Assembly: GCA_015680685.1 (NCBI GenBank) | Contig: MNCI01006163.1 | Location: forward strand, 39,700 to 103,699 | Length of the DNA: 64,000 nucleotides | Direction: 5' to 3' | DNA from: Gnetum montanum | Lineage: Eukaryota; Streptophyta; Gnetopsida; Gnetales; Gnetaceae | Shown here: positions 9,170-20,898 of the stretch, piece after piece | How the letters are laid out: each line of letters opens with the position of its first letter | Position numbering within the stretch: position 1 is the first letter of the stretch | Position numbers and translations under genes: made by a program | Notes under the pieces: model-generated | Database searches by the model: none | What the model was told of the DNA's origin: nothing | The model's input: the letters and a program-made list of their open reading frames with translations, nothing else

Positions 9170-11340
9170 TTAGAGATAATACACAATAGGAAGTTTCCAC
9201 ATTGAATGATAAGCCCAAAGAGCATCGTTGAGTTTTTTTTTCTAGTCTTGTCTATATTTACTAACTTTTCATGTTAGTATTTTGATAATTTCCCTATTAG
9301 TAACCTTAGCTTGGCCATTAGCTTGGGGTGGTAATAAGTTATTTTATGTTCAACCCCCATGTGTTGCATAAGCTTTCAAAACGTAGCACCTATAAAGTGT
9401 GTTCCATTGTCCAAAATTAGTGTTCATGGCACACCAAACCTATTGACACCATTTTATTGTACAAACTGTGCTTCCATAGAGGATGAATAGCCAATGACAG
9501 CAATGGCTCTGACCCACTTGGTATAGTAGTCAACAACCATGATGATGTAGGCCTTTTCATGTAACATAGGATTGATGGGCCCCATGAAATCAATCCCCCA
9601 AAGATTGAAGGGCTCTAATGATTGAATCCATTGTTGTGGCCCTTCCATGCATGTAGGTATCCCTCCATCACATTGGCATCAGTCACACGAATGGAAGAAG
9701 TGATGGACATCTTGGAAGATCATGGGCTAATAATATACTACCATGAGGATCTTAATGGCGGTCCTCCTCCTAGCATAGTGGCACCCACAAGGCCCCTCAT
9801 GTGTGTCCTGCAGGACTCGAAGCTAATCTACATCAAGGACTTACCATCATACTAGGTGATTGGCACAACCCTTGTAAAGGTTATCCTTGATTTCTGTGAA
9901 GTGCTTGGCCTAATGAAGAAATTTTTATTTCTTCTTGTGGTCCCATTCTTGTGGCATCTCCTAGGTGAGTAGATAGGAGATGATGTTATCATACTAGTTT
10001 CTTTCCTTAGGGTTGAAGAATTAATAGCACCAGCAAAAATGAGTTCATTAGAAAATTGATCAAATAATGGATTCTCCTCCTCCTTGCTATCCCATCGCAA
10101 CCAAGAAAAGTGGTCAAATATGACATTCTCAGTCCCCTTTCAGTCACCCATCATCAAACCAAACTCTTGGAGGATCACCAACTACCATATGATACAAGGA
10201 CTCATCATTGGTTTGTTCATTAGGAACCGTATGACACTATGATCGGTGTGCACAAACACTTTATATCTAAGCACATAGTGCCTAAACTTTTCTAGGACAT
10301 ACACCATCACCATAAGCTCCTTTTTAGTGGTGGTGCAATTGAGTTGTGCATCCATAATGCTTTTACTTGCACAATGGATGTAATATGGACATTTTTTATC
10401 ATCCAACTANTCACAATGGATGTAATATGGACATTTTTTATCATCCAACTATGTAAGCATGATCCCTAAGATGTAATTAAATGCATTTGTCATGATGTGA
10501 AATGGCCTTGACCAATTAGGTGCTTATAGAATTAGAGTTTCTACTTTCTACTTTAGTTGTTGAAATGGATTTTCACATTCCTTGGTCTAGACGAATGATG
10601 CATCTTCCTTGGTAAGTTCTACCAATGGCTTAGTGATCTTTGAGAAGTTTTCGATGAAGCATCAATAATAACCAATGTGGCCAAGGAATGACCTCGCATC
10701 CTTCACTATTTTGGGTTGTCTAGTTATTCCTTGGATTACCCTTATTTTCTCTAGGTCCTTCTCAATCCGTTTGTTTAAGATTCAATGCCCCAAGATAATT
10801 CCCTCTTGGACCATCAAGTGGCTCTTTTGCCAATTGAGACGTAAGTTGGTCTCCACACACCTTTTAAGCACTTGCTCAAGTTGGTCCAAGGCTTGCTCAA
10901 ATGCGGTCCCATAGGTCAAGAAGTCATCCATGAAGACTTCTACCCCACTACTGATCTATTGTTGGAAGATGCTAAGGGCCAATCATTAAAATGTGGGGGG
11001 AGCATTACATAGGCCAAAGGGAATCTTTTAGTATGCAACAATCCCCCAACAACTTGTAAGCATTGTCTTGGACTAGTCTTTAGGTGCAATCTAAATTTGG
11101 TTATCACCACTATAACCATCCAAAAAGTTGTAGTAACAATGCCTTGCAATAGTATCTAGCACTTGGTCCACAAATGACAACGAAAAATGATCTTTGTAAG
11201 TTGTCATATTCAATAGCCTAAAGTCTATATAGAATCTCCATTTTCCTCCTTTTTTGGACACAATAATAAGCAAGCTAATCCACTTACTATCCTCAATAGG
11301 ATAAATGAGCCCGACCTTGAGGAGTTATTCAATCTCCTCT
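9170..11340 (-). pseudogene. R2 copy A pol: RT, RNase H, integrase (truncated)
   Basis: RT: WRFYIDFRLLNM and FLDGYSGDNQI (11091-11273), FMDD box near 10925-10940, FLGHIGYY near 10690. RNase H: KKCPYYIHCASKS and FRHYVLRYKVFVHTDHS (10182-10406). Integrase: GIDFMGPI and DYYTKWVRAIAV (9454-9648), then PQANGQAKVTNREI; it ends about where R1's WKLPIGYS motif would fall. A direct repeat around the N at 10410 adds a false duplication between RNase H and RT. Many stops. Confidence 0.85.
10410..10410. other. Single-N assembly gap flanked by a ~40-bp direct repeat
   Basis: The ~40 bases before the N (from CACAATGGATGTAATATGG to CATCCAACTA) are repeated directly after it. The likely cause is two contig ends that overlap but were not merged. 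Confidence 0.85.
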
Positions 11341-11859
11341 TTGAAAATTTGCTTGAGTTTTTGGTTCAAGTGTCTTTATGGCTGTTTCTTTGGTTTAATG
11401 AAGGAATTTATATAAATTCTATGCTAGCATATCCTTGGATTAATTCTTGTTAACTCTTGATATGACCAAACAAAGGATGTTTGCCATTTGTTGATAACCT
11501 CCAACAATTTCATTTTCTATACAAGAGAAAGTGTGGTATTGATAATGACTAGCTTACCATTGTTCTGAAATGCATACTCCATTCCTGCCAGTGAAGCCTT
11601 TAATTCCAAGGGCTCCTGCTTAAAAGTTTTAGGGATCTCCAACTCTCCTCAATTAATATCACTTTGTGCATCAAAGAGTTGGCGATGAAGTTGCTCCAAC
11701 TTATCCATGATTTCCACATAGAAGCTGGTGAGGCTCTCAGCTAGTTCCATGCATATTGTTGATCTAGCCTCATTTTTAGTTGTCAACCACTGAGTACCCT
11801 CCTATTTAGTAGCTGATGTGTATAGACACCTTTGAACCTCTACACTATCTACACACTGA

Positions 11860-12330
11860 CTACATGGCTGAAGTGACGTGCCCTTGATGGTTCATAGTTT
11901 TTGCACGTAGTGGCACCTTGTGTTACTATACACAATGCATCGAACTTTCTTCTTCTCAATTTTTCCAAATTCATTTTCCTTGAAAATTTCCAAGGAAAGG
12001 TCTTTGATCCCCAACCTTGTATCTATGGTGCTTAGCCATGCTCTTCCCATGATAATAGAAAAGTTCCTTTTACTATTTTCCACATGGATTACCATAAAAT
12101 CGACAAGATATGATCATCCACAAATGGTGGTCATGATATCTTTCACCAATCCCAAAGGAATAGTGATTGATTGGTCTACCAGTTCCAGTCTCATGTTGCT
12201 CTTTTTTCAAAGAGGAAGGTTCCAAGCTTTGTACATTTCTTATGAAATCAAGTTAACTCTAGAACTTAAGTCTAAAAGAGCTTTACATGGTTCATTTTCG
12301 GTAATCTATAAGTAGATAAGAGGACTTCCA
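11860..12330 (-). pseudogene. R2 copy A retropepsin
   Basis: The first block reads CKALLDLSSRVNLISQEMY, where family members have LLDSGSGVNLIS, so the catalytic DSG is altered to DLS. The second block is FSIIMGRAWLSTID (within 11892-12095), followed by DLSLEIFKENEFGKIE. Downstream (about 11600-11860) comes the FKQEPLELK linker towards RT. Non-functional. Confidence 0.75.
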
Positions 12331-12589
12331 AGATTAGATCTCTTCCTAGGAAGATGACTAGCCTTGATCTAATCTATGATGACATGGATCAAGATGATAG
12401 TGTGTAATTAGGAAGCACTTTGATTCGAAGGTTGCTCAATAGAAATTTCAAAGGTGAAAGTAGCAAGGTTAATAGCCATAGGTGTTTGTGAGGGCATTGT
12501 GTAATTTTTGGTTCTAAAGAATGGCCTTTTGTAAGCCTTGGATTTAGAACCACTCAACTATGAAGTTGGTTGTAAGTTTACTACCCTCA

Positions 12590-15015
12590 TAGCTTTCCTC
12601 TATTGTGGCTGGGTAGGTATCTAACCCTACATGAATGGAGTAGGTGGCAAAGGAGTTGAAGATGGTGATGCAGGAGTGGTAGAGTATTGAGGAGGATAAT
12701 ATGGAAATGAGGACTCCCTCCTTGATGAAGGTCCTTTATAGTATTAAGGTAGATAATAGTGATGTGGGAAAGAAGTGTGACTGGGAGAGTCACGTGGAGA
12801 GATGGGCTACTGAATGTAATATCCATATGGATCCAATTGACGATAAGGATACTACTGCCTTGGAGGTGGCATCCCCCACAACTATGGATGTTTTCACTAT
12901 TAGTATTATTCCTAAGGTTGAGGTAGCTCTCCATTCAGATAGTAAGCTTCTTGGTGGAACTATTATCAATAGTTGCCTTGTGCATAAGGCAATCACTTGG
13001 TGCTTGCTATTTTGCCAGTATAGGATTTAGAGCATATATCCCAGATTCTGGTAGGTGTGATAAGATAGGGTAACATCCCTTTGGATGTTTGTATTGGCAT
13101 ATTTCACAATCATCATTATCAATTTCTAAATCTACAACATCTTCTACTACTGCAACTTTACCTTTATCTCTATGATATTCTCGTTTAGCATCCTTTTTCT
13201 TCCTTTTCTCATGACCACTTCCATTTTGATCCTTACGTTCTTCTACAATTTTTACAGCATCTTGGAATTTTTCATCCAAGGAGTCCCATATTTTATCAAC
13301 CTTGGATAAGATTTTAGTAAAAAAATTTTAAATCAGCAAGGTTTTCCTTTGCACCACTTCATCAAGTGATGCCTCCTCCTCATTCTCACAAAAATGAATC
13401 TCCCTCTTACGGATGGAGGGATCTTTGTTGTATTCTTCTATACTTTCTCACTTTTTCAAATCTTCTTCCTCTTTGACCACTTACTCAATGAGTCTTTAAA
13501 TCTGATGGACCCTTAGCTCAGAAAGTCTCCCTTGGGCATATACCCCAAGGGTTCTTCTTAGTTTAGTTCTAAACCCATCTATGACATGGTGTAGCTAGTT
13601 CCTTTGAGAGTATTTGTGACCTGGGCATCAATGCAATAAAGAGTAGTACATATCCATGGCTGCATCAAAGGAGTCATGAGTACCTTGTTTCCACCCTTGG
13701 ATTTACCTCCTCAAATTGAACACTACGAAGTACGTTTGGTACTTATCGTTGAACAACTCCAACATCGTACTCCATCGTTGAATGGATTCTAATTCCAAGG
13801 ACTAGTACCAACTTTCTACCTCCTTTATGAGTGTCCTTGGGAATAATTTTATCTTTTTCCATTCATTTACTACATTTTGCAAGGCATAAGCATCATGGAA
13901 GGCTTGCAAATGATTCTATGGATTTGAATTATATCCTCCTTCAAACTTATGGATATTGTTCATATCTAGCCGTTTAAGGTGGCTATCCTTCAGGTGCCTA
14001 GTGGGAATTCTAATAGCCTCTAAAATATTCAGCATGTTTCTAGTAGCTAGCAAGGGTTCATCATAGTCATGACAATTTCTATAACCCTTATCATGGTTAT
14101 GATGCCTATGATGAGTCTTGTTGTGCCTTCGTTCTCTGTGATGTTTTTCCCCACGTTCCTACTCATGCCCTTGGTTCTTATTGTCCTAGCAGGATCTACA
14201 ATCATCCCTATCCTATTGTTCATTATCATCTCAATCTCTATTGTTTCTTCCATGGTCCCTACCTCTACTTCTCCTATTAGAGTTGGAGAAGGAAGACGAT
14301 ATGATGATAATGAAGGTAAAGAGGAAGGAGGATCAGCACTTAAACGATGCCTACCACCTCTTCTTCTTTGATCCCTACCCCAATCACCATGTTTATCTTT
14401 CTCTTGGTTCCTGTCATTGTTTCCACCTCTAGATGAATGAATTTGAATACCATCTTTCGAGATCTCGTGATCTTAAGACCTATTCTTCCTATCACCAAGG
14501 TTGTCCATAGTTGATTGCAACCATTGGTTAGGGGTCTCCCCATCAAAGATAAGAGGAGAATCTATGTATTGGGAGACACCCGAAAAGAAGTCCTCACCTT
14601 TTTTTGTAGGTTTTTAGAAATAAGTCATTAGACAACCTTTTGCCTTTTGAAGCCTCATATTGAGCCTCCATGTGCCAATATTTTTTCCGTTGGGCATCTG
14701 TGGGATGATAATCCTAATAGGCATTGTCTTGAACTTCGTACTCTACATTAAGTCTAGCAATGCCCAACTTGATGAGATTATTCAATAGCATTGTAGGAAT
14801 GGATCGATTGGGAGGCAACATAATGTTGCCCTCCATTTCCCTCCATCACAACTGCTTGTCCTAATGTAAGATGAAGGTGAAATCCAGAGTGTAAGCATCC
14901 AGATGGATATAGACAACTTTGAATTGTTGGAGCACTTGCATCTTTTGGCCTTCTTGCCTTTGAGTGGATCCACATACAAATGGTGGTGGAGCATCCTCCC
15001 TGTGAGAAGAACCCA
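12590..15015 (-). pseudogene. R2 copy A gag
   Basis: The start MGSSHRED is at 15015, about 150 bases inside the LTR. An N-terminal block YTLDFTFILH ... GNIMLPP is shared with R3. A strongly Arg/Asp/His-rich segment follows (about 14040-14550), then EPLLATRNML, the core MNNIHKFEGGYN and HLQAFHDAYALQN (about 13850-14060). A zinc knuckle-like CEICQYKHPKGCY is at 13069-13108; its last Cys is Tyr here. The C-terminal end is Pro/Tyr-rich. Frameshifts and stops throughout. Confidence 0.75.
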
Positions 15016-15147
15016 TATTAGTGATTTTTCAAAAGTAGTGTGTGTTTAGTAATATTATGTTTTTTAATGATTTTTCTTTAAGTATTCTTTTACAATGTCT
15101 TTAGAAAATTTCATGATCTTTCCTATGTAGTGCACTTAACTAACTAA

Positions 15148-15168
15148 AGTCACCAACACTGGTGCTAA
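15148..15168 (-). promoter_or_regulatory. R2 copy A primer binding site (degenerate)
   Basis: On the minus strand the LTR is followed by TTAGCACCAGTGTTGGTGA; copy B is better preserved (TTGGTGCTATTGCTAG). Related to the TGGCGCCGTTGCC-type site of Athila/Tat elements. Confidence 0.5.
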
Positions 15169-16015
15169 TGATGAGTGGCGAGTAATCCCTACGTCCAACC
15201 ATACAAATCATAAGAGTTGCACTAGCAATCCAATCAAATTCCATGGACTGTAGCTCCTAAATGCACAATATGAAAGGTAGTGACTTAATGATGTGATCGT
15301 TGTCTTCTTGGCTTCACTGGTGGGAGTGCAAGTGTATGGTTAATTATAAGCCAAGGTACATGATTTTTATTAATCTTATATTTTATTTTATTTAGTCTAA
15401 GTGTGGAATAACAAGAGAATTAATTAATGACTAACTATTTAACTATCTAGTATCCTAATCTAACTATCCTAACATAAGCATCCAAGCCTACTTTCCGTTC
15501 ACATCCTAAACTCACTTTAACTCCTAGGTTACCAAGTGCCTACTATTGGGCATACCAAATAGCCACTACTGGGATTACCAAGCATTAAGTAGTATGTTTG
15601 AAGTGGTCATACTTATGCTTCATTATTAACCATATTAAGTAATCAAGAATTTAATGTAAAAATGCATAAGTCAATAAATGTACAAAAGAAAATAGTAATC
15701 TATTCCAAGTGCTATAAGAGATGCTAAGAATCTCATCTTTATTGCTAGTCACATCAATGTGTTTAGGTACAAGATGCTCGAATAAAGAAATATACAATCC
15801 TTGGAGTCCTACTACAAGCACTTAGAAAATATTCTAACTCTGGGCTAAGAAAACTACAAGACTTCAGCTATGATATGGACTTAACGTGCCATAAATGCAG
15901 TGGGTACGTGCATTTATATAAGCAAAGATAGACACTGTGTCGATGCATCTACCCATGCGTCGATAGGGATGCATCGATGCATGCCCATCAATGCAGCCCA
16001 TCGAATGATTTATCA
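15169..16015 (-). repeat. R2 copy A 5' LTR
   Basis: Plus-strand ends TGATGAGTGG ... TGATTTATCA give the TG/CA ends of an LTR of 847 bp. On the minus strand there is a TATA box TATATAAA (15913-15920). The U3 (15933-16005) is a run of ATCGATGCAT-type palindromes. The U5 end carries the family's CCAACCATACRAATC signature. Copy B is 51442-52261. Confidence 0.8.
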
Positions 16016-18137
16016 GTCATAAATTTTATAAAATTTTAAATATTTAAAACCAAGAACTAAAAGTAAAAAGAATAAAAATATAAAAAAAACTAAGATTTAT
16101 TAGTGGTAGAGAATATATTTCAAATGAATTTAAGGCCTATTGTAATCCTAATAGTCTAAAACATAAGTCCACAATGCCATACACACCACAACAAAATGGT
16201 ACTGTAGAAAGAAAGCATAGATAATTAAATGTATAATGCATGATACACAAGAGCCAAAATTTCTTTGGGTTAAGACGACATACTATTATGTTCATATCAT
16301 TAACAAAGTTCCAATTACAACTTTGAATAACACCCTACCAATAAAGAAATGGTTCAACAATATGAATGTGTCAATATCTCACCTTCACATTTTTTGGGAA
16401 AACTTTTTGTATTCATATTTCATAAGTACACCATGGCAAGTTTGAATCCAAGGCCACAATGGAATTAATACTCAATTATTCCTTATGTCATAGAGCTTAT
16501 CAAGTGTGGGATATATCAAAGAGCACAAAATTGTTGAATCTTGTGATATATTATTTGATATTAAGAAATCAAATAATACCATGAGTCAAAAAACTACAGA
16601 AGTTAGTACATGAAGATGATGATGAAGAAGTTGGTACAAATGAGGAGTGTTGATTCATCTATACACCACTAACCACAATGGTTTAAAAATTAGTTAAAAG
16701 ATTTAACACTAGCAAAGGGGAGAATATAAATGAAATGCCCATAAAAGGCTTAGAAATGGGAAAAAGTCTATTGTTGAAGATCATTCAAAATTGATTGATT
16801 CAAAAGTGATATTTGAAGCCAGTGAACCCATGATTGTGCAAGAGATTATTTAAAATAAAGATTGGTCCAATGCAATGAAAGTAGAAAATAACATGTTAAT
16901 GAAAAATGATACTTGGAAACTACTTTAGAGTTCACTACAAATGAAAATGTTAACAAGTAAATGGATTTTTCATATAAAAAATTAATAAAACAATGGATAT
17001 ATATAAAGCCTAGTTAGTTGTTTATGGTTTTTCACAAAGAAAGGATATTGATTATAAAGAAACCTTTGCTACCACCATAAACAACAAACCATATAATGTA
17101 TCTTATCTTTATCCAATACCTATGATTGGAAATTGTATTAGTTTGATGTTAAATTTGTTTTCTTAAATGGAGATTTGTAAAAAGAAATCTTTATGTACCA
17201 TCTTGAAAGCTTTATGAATTCAAACTTATCCAATCATATTTGTAAATTAACCAAGATCCTTTATATGTTAAAGTAAGATCCCTGCAAGTGGTACATAAAG
17301 TTTGATGAATTTGTACATGAATTAGGATTCAAAAGATTAAATGTAGATGTCAATCTTTATGTTATGGGATCAAAGGACTCACACAAGACAGTAGTAATGG
17401 TATTATAAAGTGATCATATTGTTATGACTAAAGAGAATGTTCAACTAATTAAAAAAGTTAAAATTAGTTGAAAATAAAATCCGAAATGTTAGATCTAGGC
17501 CTACTTAGTTACTTTTTTAGTTTTGAAGTTCATTAGATATCAAGCCACACCATTGGATTCAAGTAGTGCATGGCAATTGGATGATTCTAAAAGTATTCCT
17601 GACCCCACACTGTATAGAAAGTGAATTAAAAAATCAATATATTTGACCAAGACATAGCGAGTCATTTTATACCCCATCAATTTGTTGTCAAGATTTAATC
17701 AAAAACCCACAACTATACAAACATCTTTGGCCATATGTATATTAAGATATCTAGAAGGCATAATTAATTATGGACTAAATTTTGACTATTGTTCAATGGT
17801 TGATTTCATAGGATACACTAATGCAGACTGTGATGGTGATTCTCCTTCATGATATTCTACCACAAATTTCCTTCTTAAACATTGTGAAAATACAATTTCT
17901 TGGCAATCAATTAAATAGAAAGTTTCTTTATCTTCCACAAAGTCTAAATATAGAGCTATTGTAAATCTTATCACCAAGTTGAAGTGATTACGTCATAGAG
18001 AGAACTGAAGGAGAACATTTCTCTACCTATCACAATTTTCTATGATAAACAAAGTGCAATGAAGTTGATAAAAATCTTTTGTTTCATGAAATAAACAAGC
18101 ACATTGAAATTGTTGTGCATCATATTCAACATGTTTT
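16016..18137 (+). pseudogene. Ty1/copia pol, copy A (integrase to RNase H)
   Basis: Integrase core end: EYISNEFKAYCNP ... TMPYTPQQNGTVERKHR (about 16100-16220), whose Glu belongs to the DDE triad. RT: WIFHIKN, FDVKFVFLNGDL, IFMYHLESF (about 16950-17215). RNase H: GYTNADCDGDSPS, STTNFLLKHCENTISW and SSTKSKYRAIV (about 17815-17960). The 5' part is missing because R2 inserted in the integrase gene. Stops and small indels show a long-dead copy; copy B (52262-54544) is nearly colinear. Confidence 0.85.
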
Positions 18138-18540
18138 TAAAATTTATTATCCTTCATGCGGTTTTCCATGTTGCATGAAATGTCTAAGTTTATTCTATTT
18201 TTTTAAAGTAAAACTTGCAAGATACACAAACCGTCATGAACCTATCATAAATTATGTAATCATACCGAATTTTTATAAGCTTAACAAGGTTTTAAATTGT
18301 GAGATTCCATACACGAATCTCATGTGATAATTCTCCTCAAACTTGGTAAATTTTGTCCGTAGCAGAGTGGTACATTTAACGCTTAGCTACGGCACATTGC
18401 TTAGGCATGACACATCGTAAATAGTCATTATTTGAGTTGTTCATATTAGAGAGCTGATTTACTATAACCAATTTTAGCATTTTGCTATTAAATATCGAAT
18501 CTCTTTAAATATGGATGCCCTGATAGATTATTATGTATAA
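18138..18540. other. Copy-A-only replacement of the copia 3' end
   Basis: Copy B has about 90 bases here, coding for the copia RNase H end (FINTNDELADDFTKLL). Copy A has about 400 different bases, with a short inverted repeat CCGTAGC (near 18357) / GCTACGG (near 18387). No gene is recognised. Confidence 0.5.
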
Positions 18541-19908
18541 ACCGGAGCAAGGTAAGCCACCAAAGATTATAATTTATAAATCGGCTCCGCCGGCTTCCGA
18601 TGCAGAACCCGGTTGATTGAACACAGGTGTGCTTCCCATTGTTGTTTACTTTTCTGGGATAGCTTTTCTTTTTATAAATATTTTAAAATTACTCCACTAA
18701 AATTACGACCGTGAACTGAATATCACAAATGGAAACTTAACTGTGAATTAATATTAGCGTAAATTTTTATTATTAATTTAATATTGCATGTTTTGGGGAC
18801 GGTTGTTGAGGTATCCGTAAAGTAAACTTAAATTGCTTGAAAGAAATATACTTTAAAAAATTGTCACAAGAAGTAGTAAATATTTAAGATTGCTCTCAGA
18901 CAAAAAACCATTTTTTAGGTGGCTCAAGCAACAAAGTTAAAACAGCCAGCCATTTTCGATATTACTGAATATCCAAAATCAGAGTCGAAACAGGCTTAGA
19001 ATTCTTTGTTGCAAATTGGGTTGATTTATTCAAAATATTATTATGCAAAACTCATAAAATGTAAATTTAGGTTGTCCAGTAAATCTACATATTCTCCACT
19101 CTAGAGACGAATGCCAAAAAAAATTATCTACAGCCAACTAAAGGAGAGAAAGAAAGAGAAAGTCGAAAGTATGAGGAGGGGAAACTACGTTAACATTGAG
19201 GACGCATTGGCAATTATTTGTTCATAGCATTGGTGGAGACAAAATATGGCTAATCAGAATGGCTTCCTTCATCTTGAGGCCACTGCAAACACAATCACCA
19301 TATATACAGGAAGAACAAAAATCACGATAACTTTTTATTACGTGCAATAATGCATGAACGTACATGCTGCAGATGAATTGAATCGAATCGAACCCAAATA
19401 TTGAATGGAATTGCGATCTCTATGTACAAAATATAGAGCGTATATTACCTGCTGGTATAGTTTTGACATAATGATGGTTCTAGAAGTAAGATAGCAAAAG
19501 AATGAGCAGTCCCCTTGCTTGTATAAGGGCCTCCTCGACATTCATGTTCGATCGACCTGATATGCTTTTGCTTTTGCTTTTGGTCGCTCTGAATGAGTTT
19601 TGTTCACGGTATCTGCGATCCGCGAATGGCGGGAGGCGGACCATGCAAAAGCCATGACGTGTGCTTCTTAATTAAGCAGGCAGAAATAGCAGTGACCGTA
19701 TAACACGTGTTGTGATTTGAGAGGCAGAAATTATTATTTTTCATTATGTCTTGTTGGTGGTGGGGTAGGTAATGGAACTTGAACGTGTGGTTCCTATTGT
19801 TTCAGCCGCTGCCGTAGGTCGTCACTTTGGCAAGAATCAGTTCTGCAATTCTTTGTCCGAATGCCATGATATATGATTTGAGAGTCATCGCGTTCTGCAA
19901 ACACTCAT
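18541..19908. other. Low-copy-looking segment, copy A
   Basis: No transposon domain is visible. The segment is A/T-rich, then contains (minus strand) a promoter-like stretch with a G-box and a short frame starting at 19545 (MNVEEALIQARGLLILLLSY) that is cut by a ~20-base deletion relative to copy B. A donor-like CAG|GTAATA lies at 19449. The rest shows nothing I can name. Confidence 0.4.
19702..19711. promoter_or_regulatory. G-box palindrome AACACGTGTT, copy A
   Basis: A perfect 10-bp palindrome with the CACGTG core bound by plant bHLH and bZIP factors. It is unchanged in copy B (55683-55692). It lies about 160 bases upstream of the small minus-strand frame. Chance occurrence is possible. 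Confidence 0.35.
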
Positions 19909-19927
19909 AACTCATCGGATTATCTTT
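19909..19927. repeat. LINE target-site duplication, left
   Basis: AACTCATCGGATTATCTTT; the right copy (25101-25119) differs at two positions. Confidence 0.75.
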
Positions 19928-20065
19928 TGCAACACGTTTTATCTTTTTTCAAATTGTAGAGGTTTTACCGAGTCATTTGAGTATCGATACGCAAATTGAA
20001 AGCCAAAGCCTCTTTCGGCTCCATGGCATTCAGGTTTCTCATGCCTGACCCGAAACTTTATTTTA

Positions 20066-20898
20066 GTGGAACTATCTGATGCCTCTCAAGTCAAGAAGGC
20101 TTTCTCTCTTAAAATTTTTTCAATACGAAATACAACCCTAATTGCATGTGCTTGGAAATTTGACTTTAATGTCAATGACCCGGTCTTTAACACAATTCTC
20201 TATTACGTAGAACTGCCAAATCTTTCACTTATTTTTTCATCTGTTGAGAAGGACATTGTGAGCACCCTGGGTCTTTTTATTTTATATCATTGTATGGTGA
20301 TCAATAAAACTCAAATTTGTCGTTATTATATTGAACTTGATATAGCTCTTCAAAAGACCTCATTAACCCTTGCCACTGGTGGAAAACTCTTCACCCAAAA
20401 AGTATACTATTTTTACGTTCTAAACTCATATAGCTATTGTCATAGAGTTGAGTATCATATATCAGCGTGTCCCTTCTTAGAAAGAAACAATCTATAGCAT
20501 CCCAAAAAACCCATTCCTCAGTCACACCATCACGCCCACCCTCAAAATCCTTTAGGTTTGGATCTTCCCAAACAACTCCAAAATCCTCCTCTCAATCTAG
20601 CCCCTCCAAACTACAAAAGCCACAATCAAGTACACACACCTCAACACAAGTCATCCCCCCGGAGGCAGTCAAGGACTCCATCTCCGTTGAGGAGTTTGTG
20701 GCAGGCAGTGGAAACAAACAAGCCAAAGCTTTCTTTCGTTCAACTCCACCCTCCACCTCTTCTCCACTAAACACTTCTGTGGCCCCTATCTCTACCAAAA
20801 ACTCCTTTGCCCTCTTGTCAGGAACAATGAAAGTTGATACTTCGACTTCCAAACCTTCTACTGACCTCTTAATCAACATGCCCCTTGCTTCTCCATGA
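20066..20898 (+). pseudogene. LINE ORF1 (DUF4283-like RNA-binding protein)
   Basis: The first part (20066-20497) shows the order of plant L1 ORF1 proteins: AFSLKI, WKFDFNVNDPVFN, VELPNLSLIF, STLGLFI, IELDIAL, then a decayed Cys/His segment (YCHRVEYHISACPF) where a zinc knuckle would be. A frameshift near 20480 leads into a Ser/Pro/Thr-rich tail (20467-20898). The stop TGA (20896-20898) overlaps the ORF2 ATG as ATGA. Confidence 0.7.

Larger units (their letters stand above)
9170..16015 (-). mobile_element. R2 copy A: Ty3/gypsy (Athila/Tat-like), 3' part cut off by R1
   Basis: Reading leftward from 16015: 5' LTR, primer binding site, gag, protease, RT, RNase H and integrase, ending abruptly at 9170 where R1 begins. 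Protease, RT and integrase are close relatives of R1. The element lies inside a copia integrase gene, whose sequence resumes at 16016. Copy B of the same insertion is 47675-52261, but copy B lacks everything downstream of the protease region. Confidence 0.85.

Noticed and set aside
18350-18410. Possible tRNA or small RNA (GTCCGTAGCAGAGTGG)
   Set aside because: The start recalls a tRNA, but there is no T-loop, anticodon arm or acceptor pairing.
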